A DNA stretch of 64,000 bases from Ilyomonas sp965199845. GTDB lineage: Bacteria > Bacteroidota > Bacteroidia > Chitinophagales > Chitinophagaceae. The notes beneath the pieces were generated by a model. The model was not told the DNA's origin, made no database searches, and saw nothing but the letters and a program-made list of their open reading frames with translations. The position numbers were made by a program, and so were the translations under genes. Where the stretch lies: NCBI GenBank assembly GCA_965199845.1, contig CBDATZ010000009.1, positions 48,701 to 112,700 on the forward strand, written 5' to 3'. Positions 51,983 to 59,713 of the stretch are shown in pieces; within the stretch, counting starts at the first letter, position 1; every line of letters starts with the position of its first letter.

Positions 51983-52552
51983 TTAAGGATATATGTGCCC
52001 TACATCATAAGCTTTAGTGTCAGTTCTTGTAGTCGGAGTTGAAGGCATTATCCTATTTATTACTTGATTATCTAAGTTCTCAACTCTACCTTCTTGCTGC
52101 TGATTTTTCTTAAAAATAGTTGATACAGCTATTATGGTGGCCTTATTTTTTCTATAATTCGTTCCAGTATCTGGATACAAACCGATCATAAATGCGATTC
52201 CACGTTCGTCTGAATTAGTTGAGTTCATATCGGTATCTACTCTGTCAATAAATGCTCTTAACTCTTTTGTGGTAAAACAAACTGCTTTTGGTACTTGAGT
52301 ATCCTTTGCGGTATTATTACAATAAACATGGCGAAAATTTTGTACAAGGTTTGCCGCTTTAACAATATCAATATCTCTCCCTATAATAGCATCCATCGTA
52401 TTTTTTGATTCTGGATTATTAGAATTAATTTTATTTGAATCTGATTGACTTTGTTTACCATTTATATCGTTTGTCTCTTTTGAAGCGGAGTTATTAGAAT
52501 CGCAGGAATATATTATGAATAAAAAACAAAAAATAAAAATACTACTACACAT
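51983..52552 (-). CDS. lipoprotein of unknown function, first gene of sensor operon
   Basis: A 189-residue lipoprotein starting at ATG 52552 (an ATG at 52564 is also possible). The hydrophobic stretch MCSSIFIFCFLFIIYSC ends at the lipobox Cys (about 17). A Ser/Asn/Lys-rich linker (about 18-55) leads to a domain with AFIDRVDTDMNSTNSDERGI and FMIGLYPDTGTNYRK. No family recognised. Being seven bases from the 7TM gene and ahead of a kinase/regulator pair, it may present a signal to this system or be a target. Confidence 0.65.
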   Translation of the reverse strand: MCSSIFIFCFLFIIYSCDSNNSASKETNDINGKQSQSDSNKINSNNPESKNTMDAIIGRDIDIVKAANLVQNFRHVYCNNTAKDTQVPKAVCFTTKELRAFIDRVDTDMNSTNSDERGIAFMIGLYPDTGTNYRKNKATIIAVSTIFKKNQQQEGRVENLDNQVINRIMPSTPTTRTDTKAYDVGHIYP

Positions 52553-52564
52553 TTTATAACACAT

Positions 52565-52905
52565 AAAGAGTACGTTTTTTTAAAATGAATGAATACAACA
52601 AATCTCCAGTTTCCTCATACTTTCCAAGCAGCATTTTCCACAAATATGCACCGGGAAATTTCCCGTATTAAAATCCGGTAATTTCACCTATACACAGCAG
52701 CAGCGATAAATTAGCTTTGTATCACCAATCATAAACAACAACCCAATCCAAATTTCAACGGCTTGCGGTGTTACGATATGTGATGCCGGAAAGCCGTTTC
52801 TTTTTGCCGCTCGTCATTTATCCAAATCATTTTCTTTTTAAAGAGACAACACTTTTTCATCGCGCAGAATCTATTGTGCACAACAAGTCATAAACAAAAA
52901 CAACA
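52565..52905. other. 341-base region with palindrome and possible small RNA
   Basis: It holds a perfect 14-base palindrome CGGGAAATTTCCCG (52652-52665), a tiny frame of 28 codons (52585-52671, MNEYNKSPVSSYFPSSIFHK and on; unlikely to be sure), a -7 box TAGCTTTG (52712-52719) and a terminator-like hairpin (52757-52805), then a 100-base leader of the lipoprotein gene at 52906. Confidence 0.5.
52712..52805 (+). ncRNA. candidate small RNA or attenuated leader
   Basis: TAGCTTTG (52712-52719) matches the -7 box, predicting a start near 52725. AACGGCTT (52757-52764) pairs with AAGCCGTT (52791-52798), with CGG/CCG inside, and TCTTTTT follows: an intrinsic terminator with no gene ahead of it on this strand. 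A transcript of about 80 bases is implied. It may be free-standing or an attenuator for the gene at 52906. No -33 box; inference only. Confidence 0.35.
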
Positions 52906-53355
52906 ATGAAAAAGTTTCTGTACCCCTTTGGTATAATCATTTTATTATTTGCGGCAACCAGTTGCAGCAAACCCGGGTCAATTCCTTCTCCTTCCAACAT
53001 GAATCTCAGTAAAAAGGCGCTCCCGGAAGTAAAAGCCGTATTGTTCGGCAAATGGCAGCTTCACTATTTACGTGGTGGCTTTTGCGGTGTGTGCGAATAC
53101 CAGCGCGACGATGAATTTTACGAGTTTGGTTTGAATGATCATATCAAATGGACGATTGGAAAACAAGTAATGTCTGACACAACGATTACGTGGCTTAAAC
53201 AAGACTGGCAAAACAAACAAATTAACGTAATGGAATTTTATGCGAACGATTTAGCGCATCATCTTCTATCACCTGATATTATTATAAAAGATACGTTGCA
53301 GATGTATGAACCGGGACCGGATGGTATGACGTATTACTTTACAAAAGTGAAATAA
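52906..53355 (+). CDS. small lipoprotein of unknown function
   Basis: A 149-residue lipoprotein: signal MKKFLYPFGIIILLFAATSC with the lipobox Cys at 20. The mature part includes VLFGKWQLHYLRGGFCGVCE (about 48-67), a GxW motif like those of lipocalin-type small barrels followed by a CxxC pair, then alternating strands to TYYFTKVK. No specific family recognised. It has a bidirectional terminator after it and possibly a leader with its own hairpin before it. Confidence 0.75.
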   Translation: MKKFLYPFGIIILLFAATSCSKPGSIPSPSNMNLSKKALPEVKAVLFGKWQLHYLRGGFCGVCEYQRDDEFYEFGLNDHIKWTIGKQVMSDTTITWLKQDWQNKQINVMEFYANDLAHHLLSPDIIIKDTLQMYEPGPDGMTYYFTKVK

Positions 53356-53420
53356 TATTTTACAACATTACCTGTAGCAACTTTCAGTAAATGAAAGCCT
53401 GGTAACCTTCATATACAAAG

Positions 53421-53456
53421 AAAAAGTTCCGGCGATAATTGTCGGAACTTCTTTTA
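53421..53456. terminator. bidirectional terminator between lipoprotein and imelysin genes
   Basis: AAGTTCCG (53424-53431) and CGGAACTT (53443-53450) form an 8 bp stem with A-rich and T-rich flanks, between convergent genes. Confidence 0.8.
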
Positions 53457-53477
53457 TTAAATCAAAATAAATACAAA

Positions 53478-54575
53478 TTAGTTGGTTACATGCTCTAATA
53501 AAAACGGGTGCAAATCTTCTTCCAGAACATCTCTTACCGCGCCAATGGAAATGATAATAGTTTGCAACTGGTCTCTCTGCGTATAAATGGCTTTTTCAAA
53601 AGAAACATTTATTAAATCGAAAGAGCTGATAGCTGTCTGAAATTTCGCTTTGATGTCGTTATCCAGATTCTTATCATAAAGCTGAACAATATCGGTTAAT
53701 CCTTTACCCTGATTTTTATATTTGCCTAAGTAAACATTATAAGCACCAACGATATTATACTTAAAGTCAGTCATTGAATTTTCAGAATACGGAGACTCTA
53801 CAAGCGTCGAATCGCCGGCATTATTATTCGCTGAAAAAGGTTCCCAGATTTTACCGCTTCCTTCATCGCTTTTACCCACTTCATTGCAAATACCAATCAT
53901 GCCTTCGTTAAGCGTATAAAACAAATTATAGTATTTTGGAAACTCGGTGCTGCCTTGTCCGGCTGTTGATACTTGTGTTGAATAGCCGCTTGTCCATTGC
54001 GAATAATTATCCGTTACCTGGCTTTGCAAATCAAGCGATAAATTTTTCAGGTATGTTAACTGCTTGGGAGTAAAATCGGCAATTGTTTTATTGCTGGCTT
54101 TACCCCATAACATATATTCGATCGGGTGATAACCACGCAATGAATAGGGAAGATTCTGAATGCTTGCCAAATCCAACGGATTATTTTGAGCCGCGAGCAA
54201 GCTATCCATTTCATTCAAATCGGTTGGCCAGGTATCTGTTACAGGATCATAGTTATTATCTTCTATCGGTCCAAATAGAAAACCTTCCGATTGTTCCCAA
54301 ATGGCACGCATAGCGCGCCACGCAATTTTTGCAGTCTCTAACTTTGCAGCATCAGGAGCTTCGACAAATGCATTTACGCTTGTATTTAAATTATCGCCTG
54401 CCGTTTTTAAATCTGCATATGTAGCAAGTGCAATGTCCTGGCTAAAATTTTCTGTTACTGCTTTTTCTGTTGCTGTTAAATCGGTGCCAGAACCACCATT
54501 ACCACCATCATTTTTATTACAGGAAAGCAGAACAGTCGCGAACAAAATAGCAAAGCAAACAATTACATTTTTCAT
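53478..54575 (-). CDS. imelysin family lipoprotein
   Basis: A 365-residue imelysin-like (IrpA) protein, a periplasmic helical-bundle family tied to iron uptake. Lipobox LLSC (Cys about 19) then a Gly/Asn spacer. LRGYHPIEYMLWG (about 146-158) carries the GxHxxE motif that defines the family, and MRAIWEQSEGFLFGPIEDN (about 88) and TLVESPYSENSMTDFKYNIV (about 258) are typical. The C-terminal helix ends at EDLHPFLLEHVTN. Third gene of the porin-Rieske-imelysin operon, 9 bases from the Rieske gene. Its metal ligand is not certain from sequence. Confidence 0.9.
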   Translation of the reverse strand: MKNVIVCFAILFATVLLSCNKNDGGNGGSGTDLTATEKAVTENFSQDIALATYADLKTAGDNLNTSVNAFVEAPDAAKLETAKIAWRAMRAIWEQSEGFLFGPIEDNNYDPVTDTWPTDLNEMDSLLAAQNNPLDLASIQNLPYSLRGYHPIEYMLWGKASNKTIADFTPKQLTYLKNLSLDLQSQVTDNYSQWTSGYSTQVSTAGQGSTEFPKYYNLFYTLNEGMIGICNEVGKSDEGSGKIWEPFSANNNAGDSTLVESPYSENSMTDFKYNIVGAYNVYLGKYKNQGKGLTDIVQLYDKNLDNDIKAKFQTAISSFDLINVSFEKAIYTQRDQLQTIIISIGAVRDVLEEDLHPFLLEHVTN

Positions 54576-54584
54576 CTTCGAAAT

Positions 54585-55010
54585 TTATACATGAATAATC
54601 AGCGCGGTTGGCTGTATCGTGGTTTCATAATGAGTTAGCGGCGTTTCGGCCGGACCTTTTCTTACATTGCCGTTCCTGTCAAATTCACTTCCATGCAGGT
54701 TGCAGTGATAACCATTGCCGGTTACCGTTAAAGCGTTTTCCTGGTGCGTGCATTCGAGCAATAAAGCTGAGTAAGTACCATCGTCTTTTTTTTGAACCGC
54801 AATATCTCTGTACCAGCCATTGGGTCTTACAATTTGTAACGCAGACGTAGCAAATTGTGTTAAAGGCACTTCAATCGTTTTGTTGTTAATCGCCGCTTTA
54901 TAAACGCTGTATTTGGCAGAACTGCAACTACCGATTTGCGGCAATATAAAACCAGCTGCACCTAACAAACAAACCTGGCAAGTATCTTTTAAAAACGTTC
55001 TTCTTTCCAT
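54585..55010 (-). CDS. Rieske [2Fe-2S] protein with Tat-type signal
   Basis: A 141-residue exported iron-sulfur protein. The N-terminus MERRTFLKDT is a twin-arginine signal, followed by a hydrophobic stretch and IGSC, a lipobox-like end (Cys about 29). Ligands are in ECTHQENAL (Cys/His, about 86) and YHCNLHGSEF (Cys/His, about 101), with 15 residues between the CxH and CxxH parts, shorter than in bc1 Rieske proteins and more like ferredoxin-type ones. It can carry electrons in the periplasm for an unknown partner. Second gene of the porin-Rieske-imelysin operon. Confidence 0.9.
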   Translation of the reverse strand: MERRTFLKDTCQVCLLGAAGFILPQIGSCSSAKYSVYKAAINNKTIEVPLTQFATSALQIVRPNGWYRDIAVQKKDDGTYSALLLECTHQENALTVTGNGYHCNLHGSEFDRNGNVRKGPAETPLTHYETTIQPTALIIHV

Positions 55011-55043
55011 TGAATCTCTGTATTCTCTGTGCCTCAGAATTTT

Positions 55044-56303
55044 CTAAAATGAATAACCGATACCAATGTTCAAAAACTGGTTGCTTTGGCTATATGGCAA
55101 AGCGTTTGGCGGCGGGTTGATAACCAATGCCGAATTCTGTTTACCTGTATGGAGCAGCCTGACATCTGCTTTTACCACAACATTCGGAAGCGGCAAATAA
55201 CTAAATCCGGCTATAAAATGAGTTTGCTTTTCTGTTCCGTCATACCTGTCTTTTTGCGCGGCGTCAAGGCTGTTGTTTAAATCAATCATTTCAAGACGCG
55301 CAAAGGTGATGAATTGTACTGTTTTAGCCTGTTTATATAACCAATCGTAACCAGCTTCTACATAAGCGCCGTACATACCACGCGCGATATTTTTACCGTA
55401 GGTATAAGAGATTTTATAAGCGTCAGGATAATAAATATAAGCGGCTACTGCTTTAGCAGAAAAACCGTTGCGGGCGTATTGTACATCGGCTTCGCCAAGA
55501 TAAAGCGGCGTACCAAACGCGCCACTGTTTAAAGACAAACTATCAGCGCCACGCTTACTTAAACCAACCGTACCGCCGACATAACCAGATAATTGAAATT
55601 TAAAGTCGCTGACATTGTATTGAACCGAAGCGGATACAGCTAAATTATTTGCCGGCGCATCACTGCCTAACGAACGTGCAGAACGAATGCCATCGCCGTG
55701 TTGCAGGTTGGCGCTGTTCAATCCATTCATAATAGAAACGCTGTAATTCAACGGAATGCGATTGGCAGAACCATATAAGCCAACACCGAGTTCGCGCCAG
55801 GTTGCCGGAATAATTAATTGCTCAACCAGCGGACGCTCAACGCCGTTAAAATTTACAGGTAAATGATTTTCATTTAAAATACCAATACGCGGCAAAAACA
55901 AACCTGCCACTAGATACATGCGTGGATTAAGATTGAATTTCAGGAAAGCCTGTTCCATCGAAATATCACCAAAACCACCGCTGGCGGCTTCATCGCTGCC
56001 GCTGCTGGCAACAAGTGCGTTTTCGATTTCTAATTCAGAAAAAAAAGATATTTTTTTATTGAACTGATGACCCACAAAAAGTACAACTCTTTCTAACGAA
56101 GCACGCGAGTATTGCTTATAAAAATCTCTCTGGTAAAAAGCGCTTCCATAACCGGAAATCACTGTTTTGTTTTTAGCAACGCCGGTATTCAGAGAATCTT
56201 CGTTGGTGAGAACCAACTGTTGCGCTTGTGTTCTGTATTGTGAAAATGCCGGTATAGAGAAAATACTAAACAGTAAAGCAGTTACGATGAAAAACCATTT
56301 CAT
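55044..56303 (-). CDS. outer-membrane porin-like protein
   Basis: A 419-residue barrel protein. Signal peptide MKWFFIVTALLFSIFSIPAF, then SQYRTQAQQ; the ATG at 56303 starts it, whereas an upstream TTG at 56333 would lie in the promoter. Porin-like text: FFSELEIENALVASSGSDEA (about 94), EQAFLKFNLNPRMYLVAGLF (about 124) and a C-terminal strand SNQFLNIGIGYSF ending in Phe, as barrels do. No specificity is visible. First gene of the operon with Rieske and imelysin genes, so it may bring a metal or its chelate across the outer membrane. Confidence 0.8.
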   Translation of the reverse strand: MKWFFIVTALLFSIFSIPAFSQYRTQAQQLVLTNEDSLNTGVAKNKTVISGYGSAFYQRDFYKQYSRASLERVVLFVGHQFNKKISFFSELEIENALVASSGSDEAASGGFGDISMEQAFLKFNLNPRMYLVAGLFLPRIGILNENHLPVNFNGVERPLVEQLIIPATWRELGVGLYGSANRIPLNYSVSIMNGLNSANLQHGDGIRSARSLGSDAPANNLAVSASVQYNVSDFKFQLSGYVGGTVGLSKRGADSLSLNSGAFGTPLYLGEADVQYARNGFSAKAVAAYIYYPDAYKISYTYGKNIARGMYGAYVEAGYDWLYKQAKTVQFITFARLEMIDLNNSLDAAQKDRYDGTEKQTHFIAGFSYLPLPNVVVKADVRLLHTGKQNSALVINPPPNALPYSQSNQFLNIGIGYSF

Positions 56304-56308
56304 TAAGA

Positions 56309-56316
56309 CAAATGTA
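56309..56316 (-). promoter_or_regulatory. -7 box of the porin-Rieske-imelysin operon, possibly leaderless
   Basis: TACATTTG on the minus strand ends five bases before the porin ATG. There is no -33 TTG at the normal distance, which fits an activator-dependent promoter served by the AraC sites just upstream. Confidence 0.45.
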
Positions 56317-56322
56317 TTTTGA

Positions 56323-56363
56323 TAAACCTGCAAAGGTTTACGTTATGAGGAAACAGGTTTACG
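56323..56363 (-). promoter_or_regulatory. AraC operator: two perfect direct repeats 21 bp apart
   Basis: On the minus strand CGTAAACCT occurs at 56363-56355 and again at 56342-56334, exactly 21 bases apart, the two-helical-turn spacing AraC-type activators use. An inverted copy, AGGTTTA, at 56329-56323 pairs with the second repeat. The nearer repeat falls at about -33 relative to the start predicted by the box at 56309-56316. Confidence 0.6.
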
Positions 56364-56381
56364 ATAAAAGGAAATAAATAA

Positions 56382-57272
56382 CTATCGAAGCAAATCACAA
56401 GGTTTTAAGCCGGTGTGTTTTTTAAAAGCTGCCGAAAAATGCGAAATGGAAGAATAACCCAACATACCGGAAACATCGGTAACGCTTAATCCTTTTTCGT
56501 ACAAAAGATATTTGGCGTGTTCCATACGTTGCTGCTGGTAAAAATCGAAAATGGTTGTTCCGAAAACTTCCTTAAAACCTTTCTTTAAATAACATTCGTT
56601 GATGGCAACTTTGCGGCTTAATTCTTTTATCGTAATTGGCTCGCCAATACGTTGAAGTAAAATTTCCCGTGCCTGGTAAATACGTTCGCGTCCGCTTTCA
56701 TCTGCCAGGAAACGACAGGCAAATGTTTCTTCTTTTTCATCAACCAAACATTCAATGCTATACAACAAGACTTCGTGCACTTTTGCATTTATAAACACAT
56801 TTTCCATTGCGCCTGAATAGTTATGCGTTAGCAAAGTTTCGAGTACACCTCGTTTGCGGCTGCAAAGTGGAAATATTTTGGTAAACGATTGCGGATGACG
56901 AAAAGCTAACACTTCATCTTTCTTATTGCTGAGTTTTATATTTTGTACAAACTGGTTAAGAAATGTTGACGTGAAATTGAAGTGAAAAATATCCAGCGTA
57001 TTGTTAGAAAAAGCGCCGTTTTTTTCTAATGAAAATTTATTTGCCGTGGTGCAAAAATGAAGCTGGAGATAACTGTTTTCCTGTTTTGTATTGTCTATAA
57101 AATAAGTGAGAACGCCGGTATCTTCTGCCATGATAGATTCATTGGAAAGATAACGCGTAATGGTATAATTAACCGAACCCGGAATGTTTTGTTCTTTTTC
57201 AAAATACACATCCAGCAACGGGCTATTATCTGTTTTAAATACGGTTTTTAATATGTCGGGAAACTGCGTCAT
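56382..57272 (-). CDS. AraC family transcriptional regulator
   Basis: A 296-residue regulator starting at ATG 57272 (a TTG at 57305 is less likely). The N-terminal 190 residues have no clear domain, as in the PchR group. The C-terminal DNA-binding domain (about 200-296) has two helix-turn-helix motifs: ITIKELSRKVAINECYLKKG (about 213-232) and the family signature LSVTDVSGMLGYSSISHFSA, then AFKKHTGLKPCDLLR. PchR-type members control iron-siderophore genes, which fits the adjacent porin-Rieske-imelysin operon on the same strand, 79 bases downstream of its stop. The effector is unknown. Confidence 0.92.
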   Translation of the reverse strand: MTQFPDILKTVFKTDNSPLLDVYFEKEQNIPGSVNYTITRYLSNESIMAEDTGVLTYFIDNTKQENSYLQLHFCTTANKFSLEKNGAFSNNTLDIFHFNFTSTFLNQFVQNIKLSNKKDEVLAFRHPQSFTKIFPLCSRKRGVLETLLTHNYSGAMENVFINAKVHEVLLYSIECLVDEKEETFACRFLADESGRERIYQAREILLQRIGEPITIKELSRKVAINECYLKKGFKEVFGTTIFDFYQQQRMEHAKYLLYEKGLSVTDVSGMLGYSSISHFSAAFKKHTGLKPCDLLR

Positions 57273-57280
57273 AGCAGCCG

Positions 57281-57309
57281 CAAATGTACATGACAAACGA
57301 AACAATCAA
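57281..57309 (-). promoter_or_regulatory. promoter of the AraC gene
   Basis: On the minus strand: TTG (57309-57307), 18 bases, TACATTTG (57288-57281), then eight bases before the ATG at 57272. No copy of the CGTAAACCT site is here, so autoregulation is not indicated. Confidence 0.5.
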
Positions 57310-57413
57310 TTTTACAGAAAATCAAATGATGATTTAATGACAAACAAAATTGTATTCTATTGTTTTGTTTTATTCATTCATATTACCATTTGCTTTAATT
57401 TTATTTTTTGCTT

Positions 57414-59627
57414 ATGAAAAACTCCCTTCTTCTGTTACTCCTGCTGATGTGCGGCGTTGCTTCTGCACAAAATCAAAAGTTAGATAGTTTAAATGCGTTG
57501 CTTCCAAAATTAAGTTCAGCCACAGCGCAAATAAACCTGATGAATACAATTGGCCGCGAAATGCAGAATATCAATCTCGATTCATCAATTGCTTATTTAA
57601 AAGTGGTGATAACAAAAGCAGCTAACATTCATTATAAAAAAGGCGAAGGAAATGCACGCCGACAGCTTGGTGTAGGAATGGCTTTTAAAAGCAATTTTTC
57701 AGGTGCAAAAAAACAATTTGATATAGCCGAGCAATTGCTTTTGCCTCTTGCGGATTCTTTTGATATAGGTAAATTATTTTCAACGTACGGCGTTTATTAT
57801 GGTTTGCAAAGCAAATACGACAGCTCTAATATTTACCTGAAAAAAAGTCTTACTTATCTTGAACATTTTCCCGATAAAACAGCGGCGAATGTTGTTTATC
57901 AAAACATGGCAATCAATTACCAGATGCAATCCGATTTCAGGCAGGCTTTATTCTATCAAAACAAAGCTTTGCAAAACGCTTTGGAAACAAACGATTACAA
58001 TGCAGCTGCGTATAATTACCTCAATATGTCAATGGTTTATAACAATATGAACGATTATCCAAAAACGGAAGAATTGTTGTTGAAAGCTGTAGAAAACGCA
58101 AAGAAAGCAGGTATTAAAAATGTAGAGCAATATGCTTACTCCAACCTGTCTTCTTTATATGATAACCTAAAAGATTATAAAAAGTCGTACGATTATGCCA
58201 TGAAAACGGTTGCGCTTGGTAAAATAACCGGCGATCAGGCAATCACATCAACCGGTTTGTCTCATGCGGCAACTTCCTTAGCTTATGAGAACAAATTTGA
58301 TGAAGCAGAAAAATTGAGTTTGCAGGCAATTGCATTGGCAGATTCATCAGGACAACCGTTAAACATTTTTCAAACATTAAAGAACGAAGGTTTTATAAAA
58401 AAGTCTCAGAAGAAATACAGCGAAGCCATTCCTTTTTATGAAAAAGCATTTGCGGCTTTAAAAGACGCAGATATTTATTCGAGTGAAATTGGCAACGCGC
58501 ACGTAGATTTATCTGACTGTTATGAACAAACCGGCGATTATAAAAAAGCGTTGGCTGATTTAAAAATCGGATCTCAGATAAGCGATTCGATAAAGAGCCG
58601 CGACAACGTAAGAAAAGCTACCGAGCTGAGTATGAATTATGATTTTCAGCAAAAAGAACAAGTGGCAAAAGCCGAACAAGACAAACTGAACGCAATTGCA
58701 AAAACAAAGCAGACAGCTCTTTTAACCGGCTTGCTGCTTACACTTATTATTATCGGCATTATCATTTATGCTTACCGCAATAAACAAAAAGCAAATACAC
58801 GTTTGCAAACTCAGAAAGATGAACTGCAGATTACTCTTGATAAGTTGAAATCAACGCAAACACAATTAATACAAAGCGAAAAAATGGCTTCTCTTGGCGA
58901 GCTTACCGCCGGTATTGCGCATGAAATACAAAACCCGTTAAACTTCGTAAACAATTTCTCTGAAGTAAGCAGCGAATTAATAGAAGAAATGCAAGGAGAA
59001 TTGCATGTCGGAAATAATGGTGAAGCCATTACTTTATCTGGAGAAGTGAAACAGAATCTTGAAAAAATTACGCATCACGGAAAACGCGCCGATTCTATTG
59101 TAAAAGGCATGTTACTTCATTCGAGAAAAAGCGGCGGTCAAAAAGAAGCCGCTAATATCAACGCTTTGTGTGATGAATATTTACGCCTGAGTTATTATGG
59201 ATACCGGGCTAAAGACAAATCGTTTAATGCAACAACGCAAACCGATTTTGACAAATCAATCAGCGAGATCAATATAATTCCGCAAGACATTGCAAGAGTG
59301 TTACTCAATTTATTTACAAATGCTTTTTATGCGGTAAACGAAAAGAAGAAAACAGCGGAAGAAAACTATCAGCCAACGGTTTCTGTAAGTACAAAGAATC
59401 TTTACAATAAAATTGTCATAACGATCCGTGATAACGGCAACGGCATTCCGCATCATATTATTGACAAAATCTTTCAGCCGTTCTTTACTACAAAACCAAC
59501 TGGACAAGGAACGGGCTTGGGTTTGAGTTTGAGTTATGATATTATTACCCAGCAACATAACGGAACCATCCATGTTGAAAGTAAGGAAGGCGATGGCACA
59601 ACGTTCACTATAAATTTACCAGTCTGA
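57414..59627 (+). CDS. TPR-sensor histidine kinase
   Basis: A 737-residue membrane kinase. Signal peptide about 1-19 (MKNSLLLLLLLMCGVASAQ). Residues 25-425 are TPR-like helical repeats in the periplasm (for example AYSNLSSLYDNLKDYKKSYD, and DLSDCYEQTGDYKKAL). One membrane helix (about 433-455, ALLTGLLLTLIIIGIIIYAY) is followed by a coiled coil. Kinase core: phospho-His in LGELTAGIAHEIQNPLNFVN (about 496), N box VLLNLFTNAFYAVNEKK and G boxes DNGNGIPHHII and GQGTGLGLSLSYDII. It is followed by a paralogous kinase, a receiver and a receiver-cyclase on the same strand. ATG at 57414 replaces an upstream TTG. Confidence 0.93.
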   Translation: MKNSLLLLLLLMCGVASAQNQKLDSLNALLPKLSSATAQINLMNTIGREMQNINLDSSIAYLKVVITKAANIHYKKGEGNARRQLGVGMAFKSNFSGAKKQFDIAEQLLLPLADSFDIGKLFSTYGVYYGLQSKYDSSNIYLKKSLTYLEHFPDKTAANVVYQNMAINYQMQSDFRQALFYQNKALQNALETNDYNAAAYNYLNMSMVYNNMNDYPKTEELLLKAVENAKKAGIKNVEQYAYSNLSSLYDNLKDYKKSYDYAMKTVALGKITGDQAITSTGLSHAATSLAYENKFDEAEKLSLQAIALADSSGQPLNIFQTLKNEGFIKKSQKKYSEAIPFYEKAFAALKDADIYSSEIGNAHVDLSDCYEQTGDYKKALADLKIGSQISDSIKSRDNVRKATELSMNYDFQQKEQVAKAEQDKLNAIAKTKQTALLTGLLLTLIIIGIIIYAYRNKQKANTRLQTQKDELQITLDKLKSTQTQLIQSEKMASLGELTAGIAHEIQNPLNFVNNFSEVSSELIEEMQGELHVGNNGEAITLSGEVKQNLEKITHHGKRADSIVKGMLLHSRKSGGQKEAANINALCDEYLRLSYYGYRAKDKSFNATTQTDFDKSISEINIIPQDIARVLLNLFTNAFYAVNEKKKTAEENYQPTVSVSTKNLYNKIVITIRDNGNGIPHHIIDKIFQPFFTTKPTGQGTGLGLSLSYDIITQQHNGTIHVESKEGDGTTFTINLPV

Positions 59628-59713
59628 AACATTATTGCTTACCAATGATTTCAATCAATTATTTTTATCAATTCGTATTCGTAACCATTGTATAAGTAAA
59701 GTGAATTTCCTAT

